Below are positions 42,291 through 51,528 of a DNA stretch of 64,000 bases, one piece after another. The stretch is from assembly GCA_964653485.1 (NCBI GenBank), contig CAZZFF010000010.1, positions 15,378 to 79,377 on the forward strand. The letters run 5' to 3'. The notes beneath the pieces are model-generated. The model saw nothing but the letters and a program-made list of their open reading frames with translations. It did no database searches and was not told the origin of the DNA. Source of the stretch: CAVQND01 sp964653485 (GTDB lineage: Bacteria > Verrucomicrobiota > Verrucomicrobiia > Limisphaerales > UBA8199). A program made the position numbers and the translations under genes. The first letter of the stretch is position 1, and every line of letters starts with the position of its first letter.

Positions 42291-44774
42291 TCACAGAATC
42301 ACTCGGAGTTCGCCGTCCACCTTGACGGTCTGGCCGGCCTTGGCGTCCCATGTAACCGTCCGGTTGCCGGAGCGGAGGCGCACGGGACCGCCGTTCGCGG
42401 GGGTCAGCCGGGCGGTGACGAGTTGGCCGTCTTTCCAGTCCATGTCCACTGTCACCGCGCCGCGAGCGCGGAGACCCTTCACAGAGCCGGCGCTCCAGGC
42501 CTTGGGCAGGGCCGGCAGGAAGTGGATTTCGCCGGTGTGGCTTTGGAGCAACATCTCGGCGATGCCGGCGCAGGCGCCGAAATTGCCATCGATCTGGAAC
42601 GGGGGGTGGGCGTCGAAGAGGTTCGGGTAAAGGCCTCCCTGGTCCCGGACGGTTCCGACGGGTTGAAGGAGATTGCGCAGGATGACCAGGGCGTGGTCCC
42701 CGTCCAGGAACCGGGCCCAGAGATTGACCTTCCAGCCCATGCTCCAGCCGGTCGCAGCGTCGCCGCGATAAATGAGGGACTGGCGGGCGGCCTCGAAGAG
42801 TTGTTTGTCGTGCCAGGTGATGTCCCAGCCCGGATAAATGGCCCACAAGTGCGAGACGTGGCGATGGGTGTTCTTCGGGTCGTCCTTATCTTCGAGCCAT
42901 TCCTGCAACTGGCCGTATTGGCCGACCTGGTTTGGCGCGATGCGGGGCCGCATCTCGGCCAGCTTGGCCGCCAGGTCGGCGTCCACGCCCAGAACCTTCG
43001 AGGCCTCGATGCAAGCGCCGAAGAGGGACCGGATGATCTCGTGGTCCATGGAAGGGCCCATGACCAAGCCGCCCTCTTCCGGGGAGTTGGAGGGTCCGCT
43101 GACCAGCCACTTGGTTTGGGGGTCTTCGACAAGATAGTCCACAAAGAACAGGGCCGCTTCCTTCATCACGGGGTAGGCGCGCCGGGCGAGAAAGTCCTTG
43201 TCGCCGCTGAAGAGGTAATGGTCCCACAGATGCGTGCATAGCCAGGCGCCGCCGGAGACCCAGATGCCATGGTCTGAGGCGTTGATCGGCGCCGTGCCGC
43301 GCCAGAGGTCGAAGTTGTGGTGGAGAACCCAGCCGCGGGCGTTGTAGTGGGCCCGGGCGACTTCGCGCCCGGAAACCATCAGTTCTCCGAAGGCGTCAAA
43401 GAGCGGCTCGGCGCAATCGGCGAGGTTGACAGGCTCGGCCGGCCAGTAATTCATCTCGGTGTTGATGTTGCAGGTGTACTTGCTGTCCCACGGGGGGTTG
43501 AGGTTGTCGTTCCAGATGCCCTGCAGGTTGGCCGGCTGGCCGCCCTGGCGGCTGCAGGCAATGAGCAGATAGCGGCCGTACTGGAAGACCAGGGCGGCCA
43601 GGTCCGGGTCGTCGCCGGTCCGGAACTGGGCCAGCCGCTGGTCGGTGGGGTTGCTGGCCGCCGCCGAGCGGCCCAGGTCGAGGCTCACGCGCCGGAACAG
43701 GGCCTGGTGATCGGCGACGTGCGCGGCCATCACCTGCTCCCAGCTCTTTCCCTTGGACCGCTTGGCATCCTCAGCGCAACGCTCCGCCGGGTCTGCCGAG
43801 AGATCGCGGAAGTTCTTGAAATTGGTGCCCGCAACGAGCCGGATGACTACGGAAGTGGCGCCGGTGACCCGCAAGGCGTCCTTCTCCGCAGCCACGCTGC
43901 CTCCTTGAGGGACGGCCACCAATCGGCTCTGGAAACGGATGCCCCCCTCCTGGACCTCGCCCTCCAGGACGAGCGTGCCGTCCTGGGCCGTGACCGTTGA
44001 GCGCTTGTGAGGGCTGGTCAAGCGCACGACACAATTCAGCTTGCCCGGCTGATCCGCTGTTACCCGCGCGAAAAGCGCGTGGTCGGGATACGACACGAAC
44101 AGCTCCCGCAGAAACGTCACACCCTCGCAGCGGTATTCCACCGCCGCCACGCCTCTGTCCAGGTCCAGCCAGCGCCGGTAGTCGGCGGCCTTGTCCTGGC
44201 CTGGAAACTCGATCCGGAGATCGCCGCACGGCTGATACGCCATCTGATGGAGCGGCACGCTCATGAATTCCTTCATGCCGAGTTCCTGCGCCTGTCTTTG
44301 CTTCGCGTCGGCCGTCTTGAGGAGGTCCTCCGCCTCCTTGCGTTTGGCGTCGGCCTCCTGAGCTTTGCCGTCGGCCCGGAGTTGGGCGGCTTCCTTCTGC
44401 TTTTTTAGGCCCTCCAGCTCGAGCGGCCGGCCCTCGAACAGGAGCCGCCGCATCTCTGGAAGCGCCTCGGCCGCGCCCGGATGGGCGTACGAGTGCGGCT
44501 GCCCAGCCCAGACCGTGTCCTCATTGAACTGGATATGCTCGACCGGCAGGCCGCCATACACCATCGCCCCGATCCGCCCATTGCCCAAGGGGAGCGCTTC
44601 CTCCCACTTTCCGGCCGGCTGGCGATACCAAAGGCAGAGCGGCCCCGGCGGAGCGGCCGCTGCTCCCGTGAATTCGGCGGACCTGACCGGCGGGGTCTCC
44701 GCCTGGGCCTTGTCCGCGCCAACAATGCCCGCCAACAAACAAGCCAACCCGATCCAGAAGAGCTTCGGTCTCAT
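42291..44774 (-). CDS. GH95-family alpha-L-fucosidase (or L-galactosidase)
   Basis: An 827-residue exported glycoside hydrolase with a signal peptide (MRPKLFWIGLACLLAGIVGA). The GH95 order is clear: an N-terminal beta domain with LCLWYRQPAGKWEEALPLGN, then the alpha-barrel with NLQGIWNDNLNPPWDSKY, the catalytic Asn pair Asn436/Asn438 in CNINTEMNYW and the acid Glu566 in SGPSNSPE. GH95 enzymes invert alpha-1,2-L-fucosyl or L-galactosyl linkages. An extra charged helical stretch, residues 123-166, rich in Lys, Glu and Ala and probably a coiled coil, interrupts the N-terminal domain and is unusual. It is divergent from the sulfatase gene, sharing a promoter region. Confidence 0.92.
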   Translation of the reverse strand: MRPKLFWIGLACLLAGIVGADKAQAETPPVRSAEFTGAAAAPPGPLCLWYRQPAGKWEEALPLGNGRIGAMVYGGLPVEHIQFNEDTVWAGQPHSYAHPGAAEALPEMRRLLFEGRPLELEGLKKQKEAAQLRADGKAQEADAKRKEAEDLLKTADAKQRQAQELGMKEFMSVPLHQMAYQPCGDLRIEFPGQDKAADYRRWLDLDRGVAAVEYRCEGVTFLRELFVSYPDHALFARVTADQPGKLNCVVRLTSPHKRSTVTAQDGTLVLEGEVQEGGIRFQSRLVAVPQGGSVAAEKDALRVTGATSVVIRLVAGTNFKNFRDLSADPAERCAEDAKRSKGKSWEQVMAAHVADHQALFRRVSLDLGRSAAASNPTDQRLAQFRTGDDPDLAALVFQYGRYLLIACSRQGGQPANLQGIWNDNLNPPWDSKYTCNINTEMNYWPAEPVNLADCAEPLFDAFGELMVSGREVARAHYNARGWVLHHNFDLWRGTAPINASDHGIWVSGGAWLCTHLWDHYLFSGDKDFLARRAYPVMKEAALFFVDYLVEDPQTKWLVSGPSNSPEEGGLVMGPSMDHEIIRSLFGACIEASKVLGVDADLAAKLAEMRPRIAPNQVGQYGQLQEWLEDKDDPKNTHRHVSHLWAIYPGWDITWHDKQLFEAARQSLIYRGDAATGWSMGWKVNLWARFLDGDHALVILRNLLQPVGTVRDQGGLYPNLFDAHPPFQIDGNFGACAGIAEMLLQSHTGEIHFLPALPKAWSAGSVKGLRARGAVTVDMDWKDGQLVTARLTPANGGPVRLRSGNRTVTWDAKAGQTVKVDGELRVIL

Positions 44775-44951
44775 TCGGCGGATGATAGACGCCGAAGGGC
44801 AAAGGCTAAAGGGGAATTTTTGTTTGCACATTTTAAGATGCGCTCACGCGGCGAGATGGAATAAAGCGATGAGCTTGCCTTTTCAACTCGCCGGCGGGCC
44901 GACCCGCGTGCCATGCTGACTGTGATGCGTATGGCGGGAGTCACTTTGGGC

Positions 44952-46325
44952 ATGCGACACATCGCACTCCTTGCGGCCGTTGCCCTGGCCGCGCTCGGAG
45001 CGAAGGGTGCCGAGGCGGCGCCGGGCGCCAAGCCGAACATTCTCGTCATCCTCACCGACGACCAGGGCCGGGGAGATTACAGCGCCTTTGGCACCAAGGA
45101 CATCCGGACGCCGCATATTGATCGGCTCTTTCATGAAGGTCTGACCTTCCGCAACTTCTTCGCCAACAGTTGCGTTTGCTCCCCGTCTCGAGCGGCGTTG
45201 CTGACCGGCTGTTACCCGGACCGGGTCGGCGTCCCGGGCGTGATCCGCGAGGAGACGCCGGATGATTCCTGGGGGTATTTGTCGCCGGCGGCGCGGCTCT
45301 TGCCAGACCTGCTCAGGCAAACCGATTGCCACACGGCCATTATCGGCAAATGGCACCTGGGCATCGGCTCACCGAACACCCCCACCGAACGGGGTTTTGA
45401 TTTATTCGAGGGTTTCCTCGGCGACATGATGGATGATTACTGGACCCATTTGCGCCATGGTCTCAACCTCATGAGGCGCAACCGGGAGGTCATCAATCCG
45501 CATGGGCACGCGACGGACGTTTTTTCAGACTGGGCGTGCGCGTACCTTCAGGAACGAGCGCGGTCGGCCAGGCCGTTCTTCCTGTTCCTGGCCTATAACG
45601 CGCCGCATGACCCCATTCAACCGCCACACGAATGGCTGGAGAAGGTGAAACAACGGGAACCCGGGATGACGGAAAGGCGAGCGAAACTCGTGGCCCTGAT
45701 CGAGCACCTGGATTCCGGCATCGGCCGGGTGCTCGACGTGCTTGACCGCACCGGCCTGGCCACGAATACCCTCGTGATCTTCACGTCCGATAACGGCGGC
45801 GTCTTGGAGAACGGGGCGAACAATGGTCCCTGGCGCGGCGGGAAGCAACACATGTACGAAGGCGGGTTAAGGGTCCCGGGGGCGGCGCGGTATCCTGGCA
45901 GAGTCAAGGCCGGCGGGTTTACGGATCGCATGACTCTGACGATGGACATCTTCGCGACCGCCTGCGAAGCGCGCGGCGTGCGTCCGCCGGAAGGGATCGA
46001 CGGCGTGAGCTTTTGGCCCACGCTCCTGGGCCAGGATTCGCCCCAGCCCAACCGCGACCTTTACTTCGTTCGACGCGAGGGCGGCGCCGCCTACGGCGGC
46101 AAGACGATTGACGCATTCCGGCGGGGCGATTGGAAACTGCTTCAAGACAGTCCGTTCGCCCCGCTGGAACTCTACGAACTGAACTCCGATCCCCTGGAAA
46201 GAACCAACCTGGCGGCGAGGGAGGCGCGGGTGTTTGACCGGCTTTCGGCCGGATTGCGCCGACAGGTCCAGCGCGGCGGCCAAACGCCCTGGCAGCCGCC
46301 AATGCAGACCCAGCTGAGTCCATGA
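44952..46325 (+). CDS. Secreted type I sulfatase
   Basis: A 457-residue formylglycine-dependent sulfatase. The start MRHIALLAAVALAALGAKG gives a clean signal peptide; an upstream ATG at 44913 is also possible. The metal pair is in NILVILTDDQGRGDY (residues 29-43), the sulfatase signature is CSPSRAALLTG with Cys76 as the site of formylglycine, and GKWHLG and TSDNGG are present. Such enzymes desulfate glycans before glycosidases act. The activating enzyme is not in the window. It overlaps the next gene, a fucosidase-like hydrolase, by 4 bp, so they are coupled and likely act on the same sulfated glycan. Confidence 0.93.
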   Translation: MRHIALLAAVALAALGAKGAEAAPGAKPNILVILTDDQGRGDYSAFGTKDIRTPHIDRLFHEGLTFRNFFANSCVCSPSRAALLTGCYPDRVGVPGVIREETPDDSWGYLSPAARLLPDLLRQTDCHTAIIGKWHLGIGSPNTPTERGFDLFEGFLGDMMDDYWTHLRHGLNLMRRNREVINPHGHATDVFSDWACAYLQERARSARPFFLFLAYNAPHDPIQPPHEWLEKVKQREPGMTERRAKLVALIEHLDSGIGRVLDVLDRTGLATNTLVIFTSDNGGVLENGANNGPWRGGKQHMYEGGLRVPGAARYPGRVKAGGFTDRMTLTMDIFATACEARGVRPPEGIDGVSFWPTLLGQDSPQPNRDLYFVRREGGAAYGGKTIDAFRRGDWKLLQDSPFAPLELYELNSDPLERTNLAAREARVFDRLSAGLRRQVQRGGQTPWQPPMQTQLSP

Positions 46326-47827
46326 CACCTATGAAACACAAATCAAGATTCCCTTCGGCCTGGTTTCAATCCCTGGCCGCGCTCGCCGCGGTGTGGTTGA
46401 TTGCCTCCGCGCAGGCCTCGCCCCATAACCCGGATACCGACTGGTTTCACGACGCGGGCTGGGGCGTGTTTGTCCATTACCTCTGGGACGTGCAGAATGT
46501 CGGCGGGCGCGAGAACACGCAAGGCAAGCCGCCCACCACCTGGGATGCGCTCGTGCATGAGTTCGACACCGAGAAATTCGCGGCGCAGGTCAAAGAGACC
46601 GGCGCTCCCTACGTGTTCTTCACCATGATGCAGCGCACGCGCTACCTGATCGCGCCCAACGCCGCCTACGACAAGCTCACCGGTTACAAACCCGGCGAGG
46701 CCTGCTCGACGCGCGACCTTGTGGCCGACCTCTACCGCTCGCTCGATAAGCGCGGCATCCAGCTCATGCTCTACTGGACCGGCGACGGCCCGCGCGAGGA
46801 CGCCCAGGCCGTCAAGGGCTTTGGCGGTTGGACCGGCCGGGTCAGCGACCAATACGTCCGGAACTGGGCGGACGTGGCCGCCGAATACAGCCGCCGCTAC
46901 GGCGACAAGGTCAAGGGCTGGTGGGTGGACGGCTGCTACGCGCACATCGGCTATAACGAGCCGCGTTGGCGCATCCTCGCCCAGGGCATCAAGGCCGGAA
47001 ACCCGCACGCCATCCTCGCCCTCAATAATCCCGCCATGGCCTACGCCAACTCCTCGACCGATTGCGACGACTTCACCACCGGCGAGGTCAACGAATTCAC
47101 CGACATCCCCGAGGATCGCTGGCGCGACGGCAAGCAGTTCCACGTCCTCTCTTATCTCGGCCGGGACTGGGGGCGGCCAGGCTGCCGTCACGACCTGGCA
47201 TTCCTGGCCGACTATGTCTCCCAAGTCAACGAGGCCGGCGGGGTGGTAACGATAGACATTGGTCTCTTCCGCGACGGCTCTCTGGACCCGGAGCAAGTAA
47301 AGCTCCTGAGCCGGCTTCGTCCGGCGATCAAGGAACTGACGGCGAACCACAAGAACCGCCCGCCCATTCCTCCCGGCAACCTCGCCTGCCGCAAACCGGC
47401 GAAGCTCCTTTCGCTCGACGCCACGCGCGCGCTCCCGCCCAACGGCGGCGGCGGGCGTCTTCACCTGGCGCGCTGCGGCGTGGACGGCAATCCCGCCACC
47501 GATGCCCAGGCCAGCGGGGAATGGCCCTGGACTTACGAAGTGGACCTGGGCGAACCCGCGGCGATTCGCCGGGTCGCAATCACCTTCGGCAAGGACTTCG
47601 CGACCCATTTCCAGCTCCAGCTTTCCCCGGACTGCCAGGCGTGGACGACGGTGGCCGAGGTCCTGGACCACGACGGCGGCAAATGGGAGAAGACCTTCCC
47701 GCCGGTGTCCGCCCGCTACGTCCGCGTCCGGGCTCTCAAGCCCGACGGCGACCACCAGAAAGGCGGCCAGATGAGCGTGGCGGAACTCGAGGTTTATACG
47801 ACCGAGAATCCAGTGAGGGAAAATTGA
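46322..47827 (+). CDS. GH29-like fucosidase with C-terminal discoidin domain
   Basis: A 501-residue protein, or 498 from the second ATG at 46331, with a signal peptide. The N-terminal part resembles the GH29 alpha-L-fucosidase barrel: WFHDAGWGVFVHYLW corresponds to the family's first strand, and VKGWWVDGCY holds the probable nucleophile Asp203. Residues about 375-495 are an F5/8 type C (discoidin/CBM32-like) domain (VDGNPATDAQASGEWPWTYE). The barrel is divergent, so specificity is uncertain. ATGA overlap with the sulfatase gene supports translation coupling. Confidence 0.75.
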   Translation: MTPMKHKSRFPSAWFQSLAALAAVWLIASAQASPHNPDTDWFHDAGWGVFVHYLWDVQNVGGRENTQGKPPTTWDALVHEFDTEKFAAQVKETGAPYVFFTMMQRTRYLIAPNAAYDKLTGYKPGEACSTRDLVADLYRSLDKRGIQLMLYWTGDGPREDAQAVKGFGGWTGRVSDQYVRNWADVAAEYSRRYGDKVKGWWVDGCYAHIGYNEPRWRILAQGIKAGNPHAILALNNPAMAYANSSTDCDDFTTGEVNEFTDIPEDRWRDGKQFHVLSYLGRDWGRPGCRHDLAFLADYVSQVNEAGGVVTIDIGLFRDGSLDPEQVKLLSRLRPAIKELTANHKNRPPIPPGNLACRKPAKLLSLDATRALPPNGGGGRLHLARCGVDGNPATDAQASGEWPWTYEVDLGEPAAIRRVAITFGKDFATHFQLQLSPDCQAWTTVAEVLDHDGGKWEKTFPPVSARYVRVRALKPDGDHQKGGQMSVAELEVYTTENPVREN

Positions 47828-47862
47828 GGCTCACATCCCGTCAGCCCGCACCGTTGCTGAGC

Positions 47863-50208
47863 ATGAGGCCTCAGGCCTCCGCCATGCCGAACGCCGGCCC
47901 GAGAATTCATGCCATCCCGGCCGCTCTGCTCGCCCTGTCTATCCTGGCGAAAGCCGTCACCGCCGCGGAAGTGTATTTCCCGCCGCCTGAATCGTCCGGC
48001 GGTTGGCGGCACATCGAGGCCCCAGACGACATCCGGCGCCTGGCCGGCACAGACCCGGCCAGACTCGACGCGCTCAGAGAGTGGTTGCTGCGAAGCGACG
48101 GGTGGCAATTCGAGGAGTACCTCCGCCGGGCTTGCGCGACGGTGATGAATTCAGAGAGCGCACTCCTCCCTCTCGCGCGCGCCGACGACCCTTATCGGGT
48201 CAAAACGGGCCATCCGCGCCTCATCATCGAGGACGTTCCGGCCATGGCCCGCCGGTGCGCCGGTCCGTTGGCCGAGGACTATCGAGTGGTCAAGGCGCGC
48301 GCGGACGCCGCGGTGCGCCGCGGGGGCATCGAGTTCATTCGCAATCCCTGGTCCATTCCCGAAGACCTGATGAACTGCGGGCTGGTGTACCTCGTCGAAC
48401 GCGAACTGGGCCACGAAAGCCGCCCTTACGCGGACGTCATCCTCTCACAATGGGGCGATGGCCGGATCATCTCCAACCGGGAGGGCAGCCATTTCGGCTA
48501 TCACGCCCTGGCCTACGACTGGATTTACGACGCCCTCACCCCCGAGCAGCGGGTGCTTTACGGAGACGCCCTCGGTTCGTGGTTGAGGTTCTTCACCGAC
48601 AAGCCCGAGATACTGCTCAAGTGGGGCCATTGGGAGTATAACCAGACCTGGGGGCCGATTCACCTCAACGTCATGAATTGCCGGGATGCGCTGACGCAGA
48701 AGCTCTTTATCGCGCTTGCCCTCCGAGGCGCCGGGACGAAATACGAGGCCGATGCCCGGTCGTTTCTCGATTCCTGGGCCAGGCGGGTGCCCGCCGAGTG
48801 CCTCCCCGCTTTTGACCGAATGGGCGGCGTATGGTCGGAATCCTACGGCCACGGCGCTTACGGCCCGGCGACGGTCATTCCCTACGCCTTCCAGGCCTGG
48901 CGCACCGCCACCGGGATCGATTACTTCAAGCAGTTAAAGCCGTGGGGCTTCCCGGTCGAGGAACCGCGCTGGGTCGCCTATACCATGATGCCGCACAATG
49001 AACGCACCGCCTGGATCGACGACGGCGACGGTTCCAAGCCCGAGGCCTTCGCCCGCGCCGCCCCGATGCTCCACGACGGCCTGTCCCAGTGGTTCTCAGA
49101 CCGGGGCCGCGATTGGCTGCGCGAGCGCTGGCAGCGGGTGGCCTGCTTCGATCCTTCCATCCCGGCCACTCCTCCCGGCACGCTGCCCCTGGCCTATCTC
49201 TTTCCCGGCGCCGGCCACGTTTATATGCGCAGCGCCTGGAACGACCCGAACGCCACCTGGGCCTTCTTTGGCTGCGGCCCGCAGTTCGCCGGCCACGCGC
49301 GCGATGACGAGGGCCATTTCCTCATCTGCAAGCGCGGCGCGCTGGTCTCGCGCCAGGGCGGCCAGGGCCACAACGATACCGATTATTACGCGGGCGGCTC
49401 GCTCATCTTCAACATCGTGACCCTCTTCGATCCCGCCGAGAAGTTCCGGCGCGACCAGGACAACGAAAACGACGGCGGCCTGCTCCGCCACGTTTATGAG
49501 AGCGACGGGTTGCCCCGCGAACGCGGCCGCATCGTGGCCTTCGAAAACGCCTCCAATTACACTTACGCGGCAGCGGACATCACCGCCGGCTACAACGCGA
49601 ACAAGGCCCGGGAGGTCACGCGCCAATTCCTCTACCTGCGGGGCGAGCGGGGGTTCTTTGTTGTATTTGATCGGGTCGAGGCGACGCGGCCCGAGTTCCG
49701 TCGACATTTCTTCCTCCACGTTCCCACGTCCCCGCAGGCGGACGGAAACCGCTTGAGCTGGCTGAGCCTGCCGGAGGCCGACGGCGACAAAACCGTGTTG
49801 TCCCAAGGCCGGTCGCGGATGTTCCTGACGACCGTGCTTCCGGCGGACGCCCAAATCGTCACCCGCGGCGGTCCCGGCCGGGAGGCCTGGGGCCATCCCC
49901 TCGAACCGACGGCCCAGTACAACCATTCGAGCAAAGGGCGGCTCGAGCCGCCGGTCTGCCCCTGGCGCATCGAGGTCGGCGATCCGAACCCAGGTTCGCG
50001 GACGTTATTCCTGCACGTTTTTGAGATCGGCGAGGAAGCCGACCGCCAAGCGGCCGAGGTGAAGTTCGTCGCGCCCGCCGGCGTCGACATTGCCGGGCAT
50101 TGGAGCGTGCGGTTCAACGCCACCGGCCCTCTGGGCGGCGCAATCAACGGCCGCGACCTCGCCAATGCTGTCCACGCCGAAGCGCAGTACCCCGCCGGCG
50201 TCCGGTGA
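47863..50208 (+). CDS. Heparinase II/III-like polysaccharide lyase family protein
   Basis: A 781-residue protein. The start at 47863 (or 47884) is chosen because only there does a signal peptide follow (AIPAALLALSILAKAVTAAE); the frame is open far upstream through the fucosidase gene in another reading. The order is an alpha-toroid with HLNVMNCRDALTQK and GGVWSESYGHGAYGPATV, then a beta-sandwich containing FFGCGPQFAGHARDDEGHF, a heparinase II/III-like signature. Family members are lyases of acidic glycans. Which glycan cannot be told. It follows the fucosidase gene after 35 bp in the same direction. Confidence 0.8.
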   Translation: MRPQASAMPNAGPRIHAIPAALLALSILAKAVTAAEVYFPPPESSGGWRHIEAPDDIRRLAGTDPARLDALREWLLRSDGWQFEEYLRRACATVMNSESALLPLARADDPYRVKTGHPRLIIEDVPAMARRCAGPLAEDYRVVKARADAAVRRGGIEFIRNPWSIPEDLMNCGLVYLVERELGHESRPYADVILSQWGDGRIISNREGSHFGYHALAYDWIYDALTPEQRVLYGDALGSWLRFFTDKPEILLKWGHWEYNQTWGPIHLNVMNCRDALTQKLFIALALRGAGTKYEADARSFLDSWARRVPAECLPAFDRMGGVWSESYGHGAYGPATVIPYAFQAWRTATGIDYFKQLKPWGFPVEEPRWVAYTMMPHNERTAWIDDGDGSKPEAFARAAPMLHDGLSQWFSDRGRDWLRERWQRVACFDPSIPATPPGTLPLAYLFPGAGHVYMRSAWNDPNATWAFFGCGPQFAGHARDDEGHFLICKRGALVSRQGGQGHNDTDYYAGGSLIFNIVTLFDPAEKFRRDQDNENDGGLLRHVYESDGLPRERGRIVAFENASNYTYAAADITAGYNANKAREVTRQFLYLRGERGFFVVFDRVEATRPEFRRHFFLHVPTSPQADGNRLSWLSLPEADGDKTVLSQGRSRMFLTTVLPADAQIVTRGGPGREAWGHPLEPTAQYNHSSKGRLEPPVCPWRIEVGDPNPGSRTLFLHVFEIGEEADRQAAEVKFVAPAGVDIAGHWSVRFNATGPLGGAINGRDLANAVHAEAQYPAGVR

Positions 50209-50265
50209 GCGGATGGCCCTGCGGTGGCAGTCGACAGATGCCGGGACAACAACTTGCAAGAGCTT

Positions 50266-51483
50266 ATGAACACCAAAGCCCTGCTGAAGGCTCCGCCGCC
50301 GCGCGGCGAGCCTATAAAATACCGCCGATGGGGCGAAGGACTTGAAGACGAGGCGGTAATGCAAATGGAACGGGCCTGCTTGTTGCCGGTTGCCGTGGCA
50401 GGCGCCCTCATGCCGGATGCCCACGTCGGTTACGGCCTGCCCATTGGGGGAGTGCTGGCCACCGAGAACACGGTGATTCCTTATGCGGTCGGTGTGGACA
50501 TTGCCTGCCGGATGAAGATGACGGTGCTGGACCTTCCGGCGCTGGACTTGGAACGGCACCGGGAGCGGCTCACCCGGGCGATTGAAGCCGAGACCCGCTT
50601 TGGCGTCGGGGCCGCGTTCAAGAACCGGCGCGAGCATGAAGTGATGGATTCGGACTGGGACGCAGGTCCCGTCACCAAACAGAACAAGGACCGGGCCTGG
50701 GCGCAGCTTGGCACCAGCGGCAGCGGGAACCACTTTGTCGAGTTCGGCCTCTTTACGGCTCACGAAGCGATTCGCGACCTCGAGCCGGGGACATATCTTG
50801 CCCTTCTCTCGCACAGCGGCAGTCGCGGCACGGGAGCGGCGGTGTGCGATTATTACAGCCGAATCGCCTTCGGGCAGTTCCCGGACCTGCCGAAGGAGCT
50901 CAAGCGGCTGGCCTGGCTCTCCCTGGATTCGCAGGAAGGCCAGGAATACTGGGCGGCGATGGAACTCATGGGCCGTTACGCCGCCGCCAATCACGCCCTG
51001 ATCCACCGGCACATCGCGGCCAACCTCGGCGCCGCGGTGCTGCTCGACTTGGAGAACCACCACAACTTCGCCTGGAAAGAACGGCACGTCATTGGCGGCG
51101 TCGAACGCGAAGTGATTGTGCATCGCAAGGGCGCCACCCCGGCGGGCCAAGGGATGCTGGGGATCATTCCGGGCTCGATGGCGTCGCCGGGCTTCGTCGT
51201 TGCCGGCAAAGGCAACGCCGAATCGCTCAACTCCGCTTCCCATGGGGCGGGCCGGGTCATGAGCCGCAAGGCCGCGAAGGAGAGGTTCAATTGGAAGGAC
51301 GCCAACCGCTTCCTGCGTCAACAAGGGGTAACGCTGATTTCTGCCGGTCTGGATGAAGTGCCCATGGTGTACAAGGACATCCATCAGGTCATGGCGGCCC
51401 AGAGCGATCTGGTCGCCATCCTGGGCCAATTCGATCCCAAGCTGGTGAAGATGGCGCCCGCGGGGGAACGTCCTGAGGATTGA
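50266..51483 (+). CDS. rtcB: RtcB-family RNA ligase
   Basis: A 405-residue RtcB, which joins RNA 3'-phosphate (or 2',3'-cyclic phosphate) to 5'-OH ends using GTP and manganese. Metal ligands are visible: Asp51 in PDAHVGYG, Cys81 in GVDIACRMK, His155 in GSGNHFVEFG and His183 in LSHSGSRGTG. The guanylylated histidine is His326 in SHGAGR. The start MNTKALLKAPPPRGEPIKYR is preferred to the GTG at 50224. No archease, rtcA or rtcR lies near. Its place inside a glycan-degradation region is probably accidental. Confidence 0.95.
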   Translation: MNTKALLKAPPPRGEPIKYRRWGEGLEDEAVMQMERACLLPVAVAGALMPDAHVGYGLPIGGVLATENTVIPYAVGVDIACRMKMTVLDLPALDLERHRERLTRAIEAETRFGVGAAFKNRREHEVMDSDWDAGPVTKQNKDRAWAQLGTSGSGNHFVEFGLFTAHEAIRDLEPGTYLALLSHSGSRGTGAAVCDYYSRIAFGQFPDLPKELKRLAWLSLDSQEGQEYWAAMELMGRYAAANHALIHRHIAANLGAAVLLDLENHHNFAWKERHVIGGVEREVIVHRKGATPAGQGMLGIIPGSMASPGFVVAGKGNAESLNSASHGAGRVMSRKAAKERFNWKDANRFLRQQGVTLISAGLDEVPMVYKDIHQVMAAQSDLVAILGQFDPKLVKMAPAGERPED

Positions 51484-51528
51484 GTTCTGCGCCGCCATCT
51501 GGTCAACCTTCTGCTACACTGACGCCCC

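Noticed and set aside
47062..47862. Upstream extension of the heparinase-like frame through the fucosidase gene
   Set aside because: It reads in another frame of the GH29-like gene, and a signal peptide appears only after 47863.
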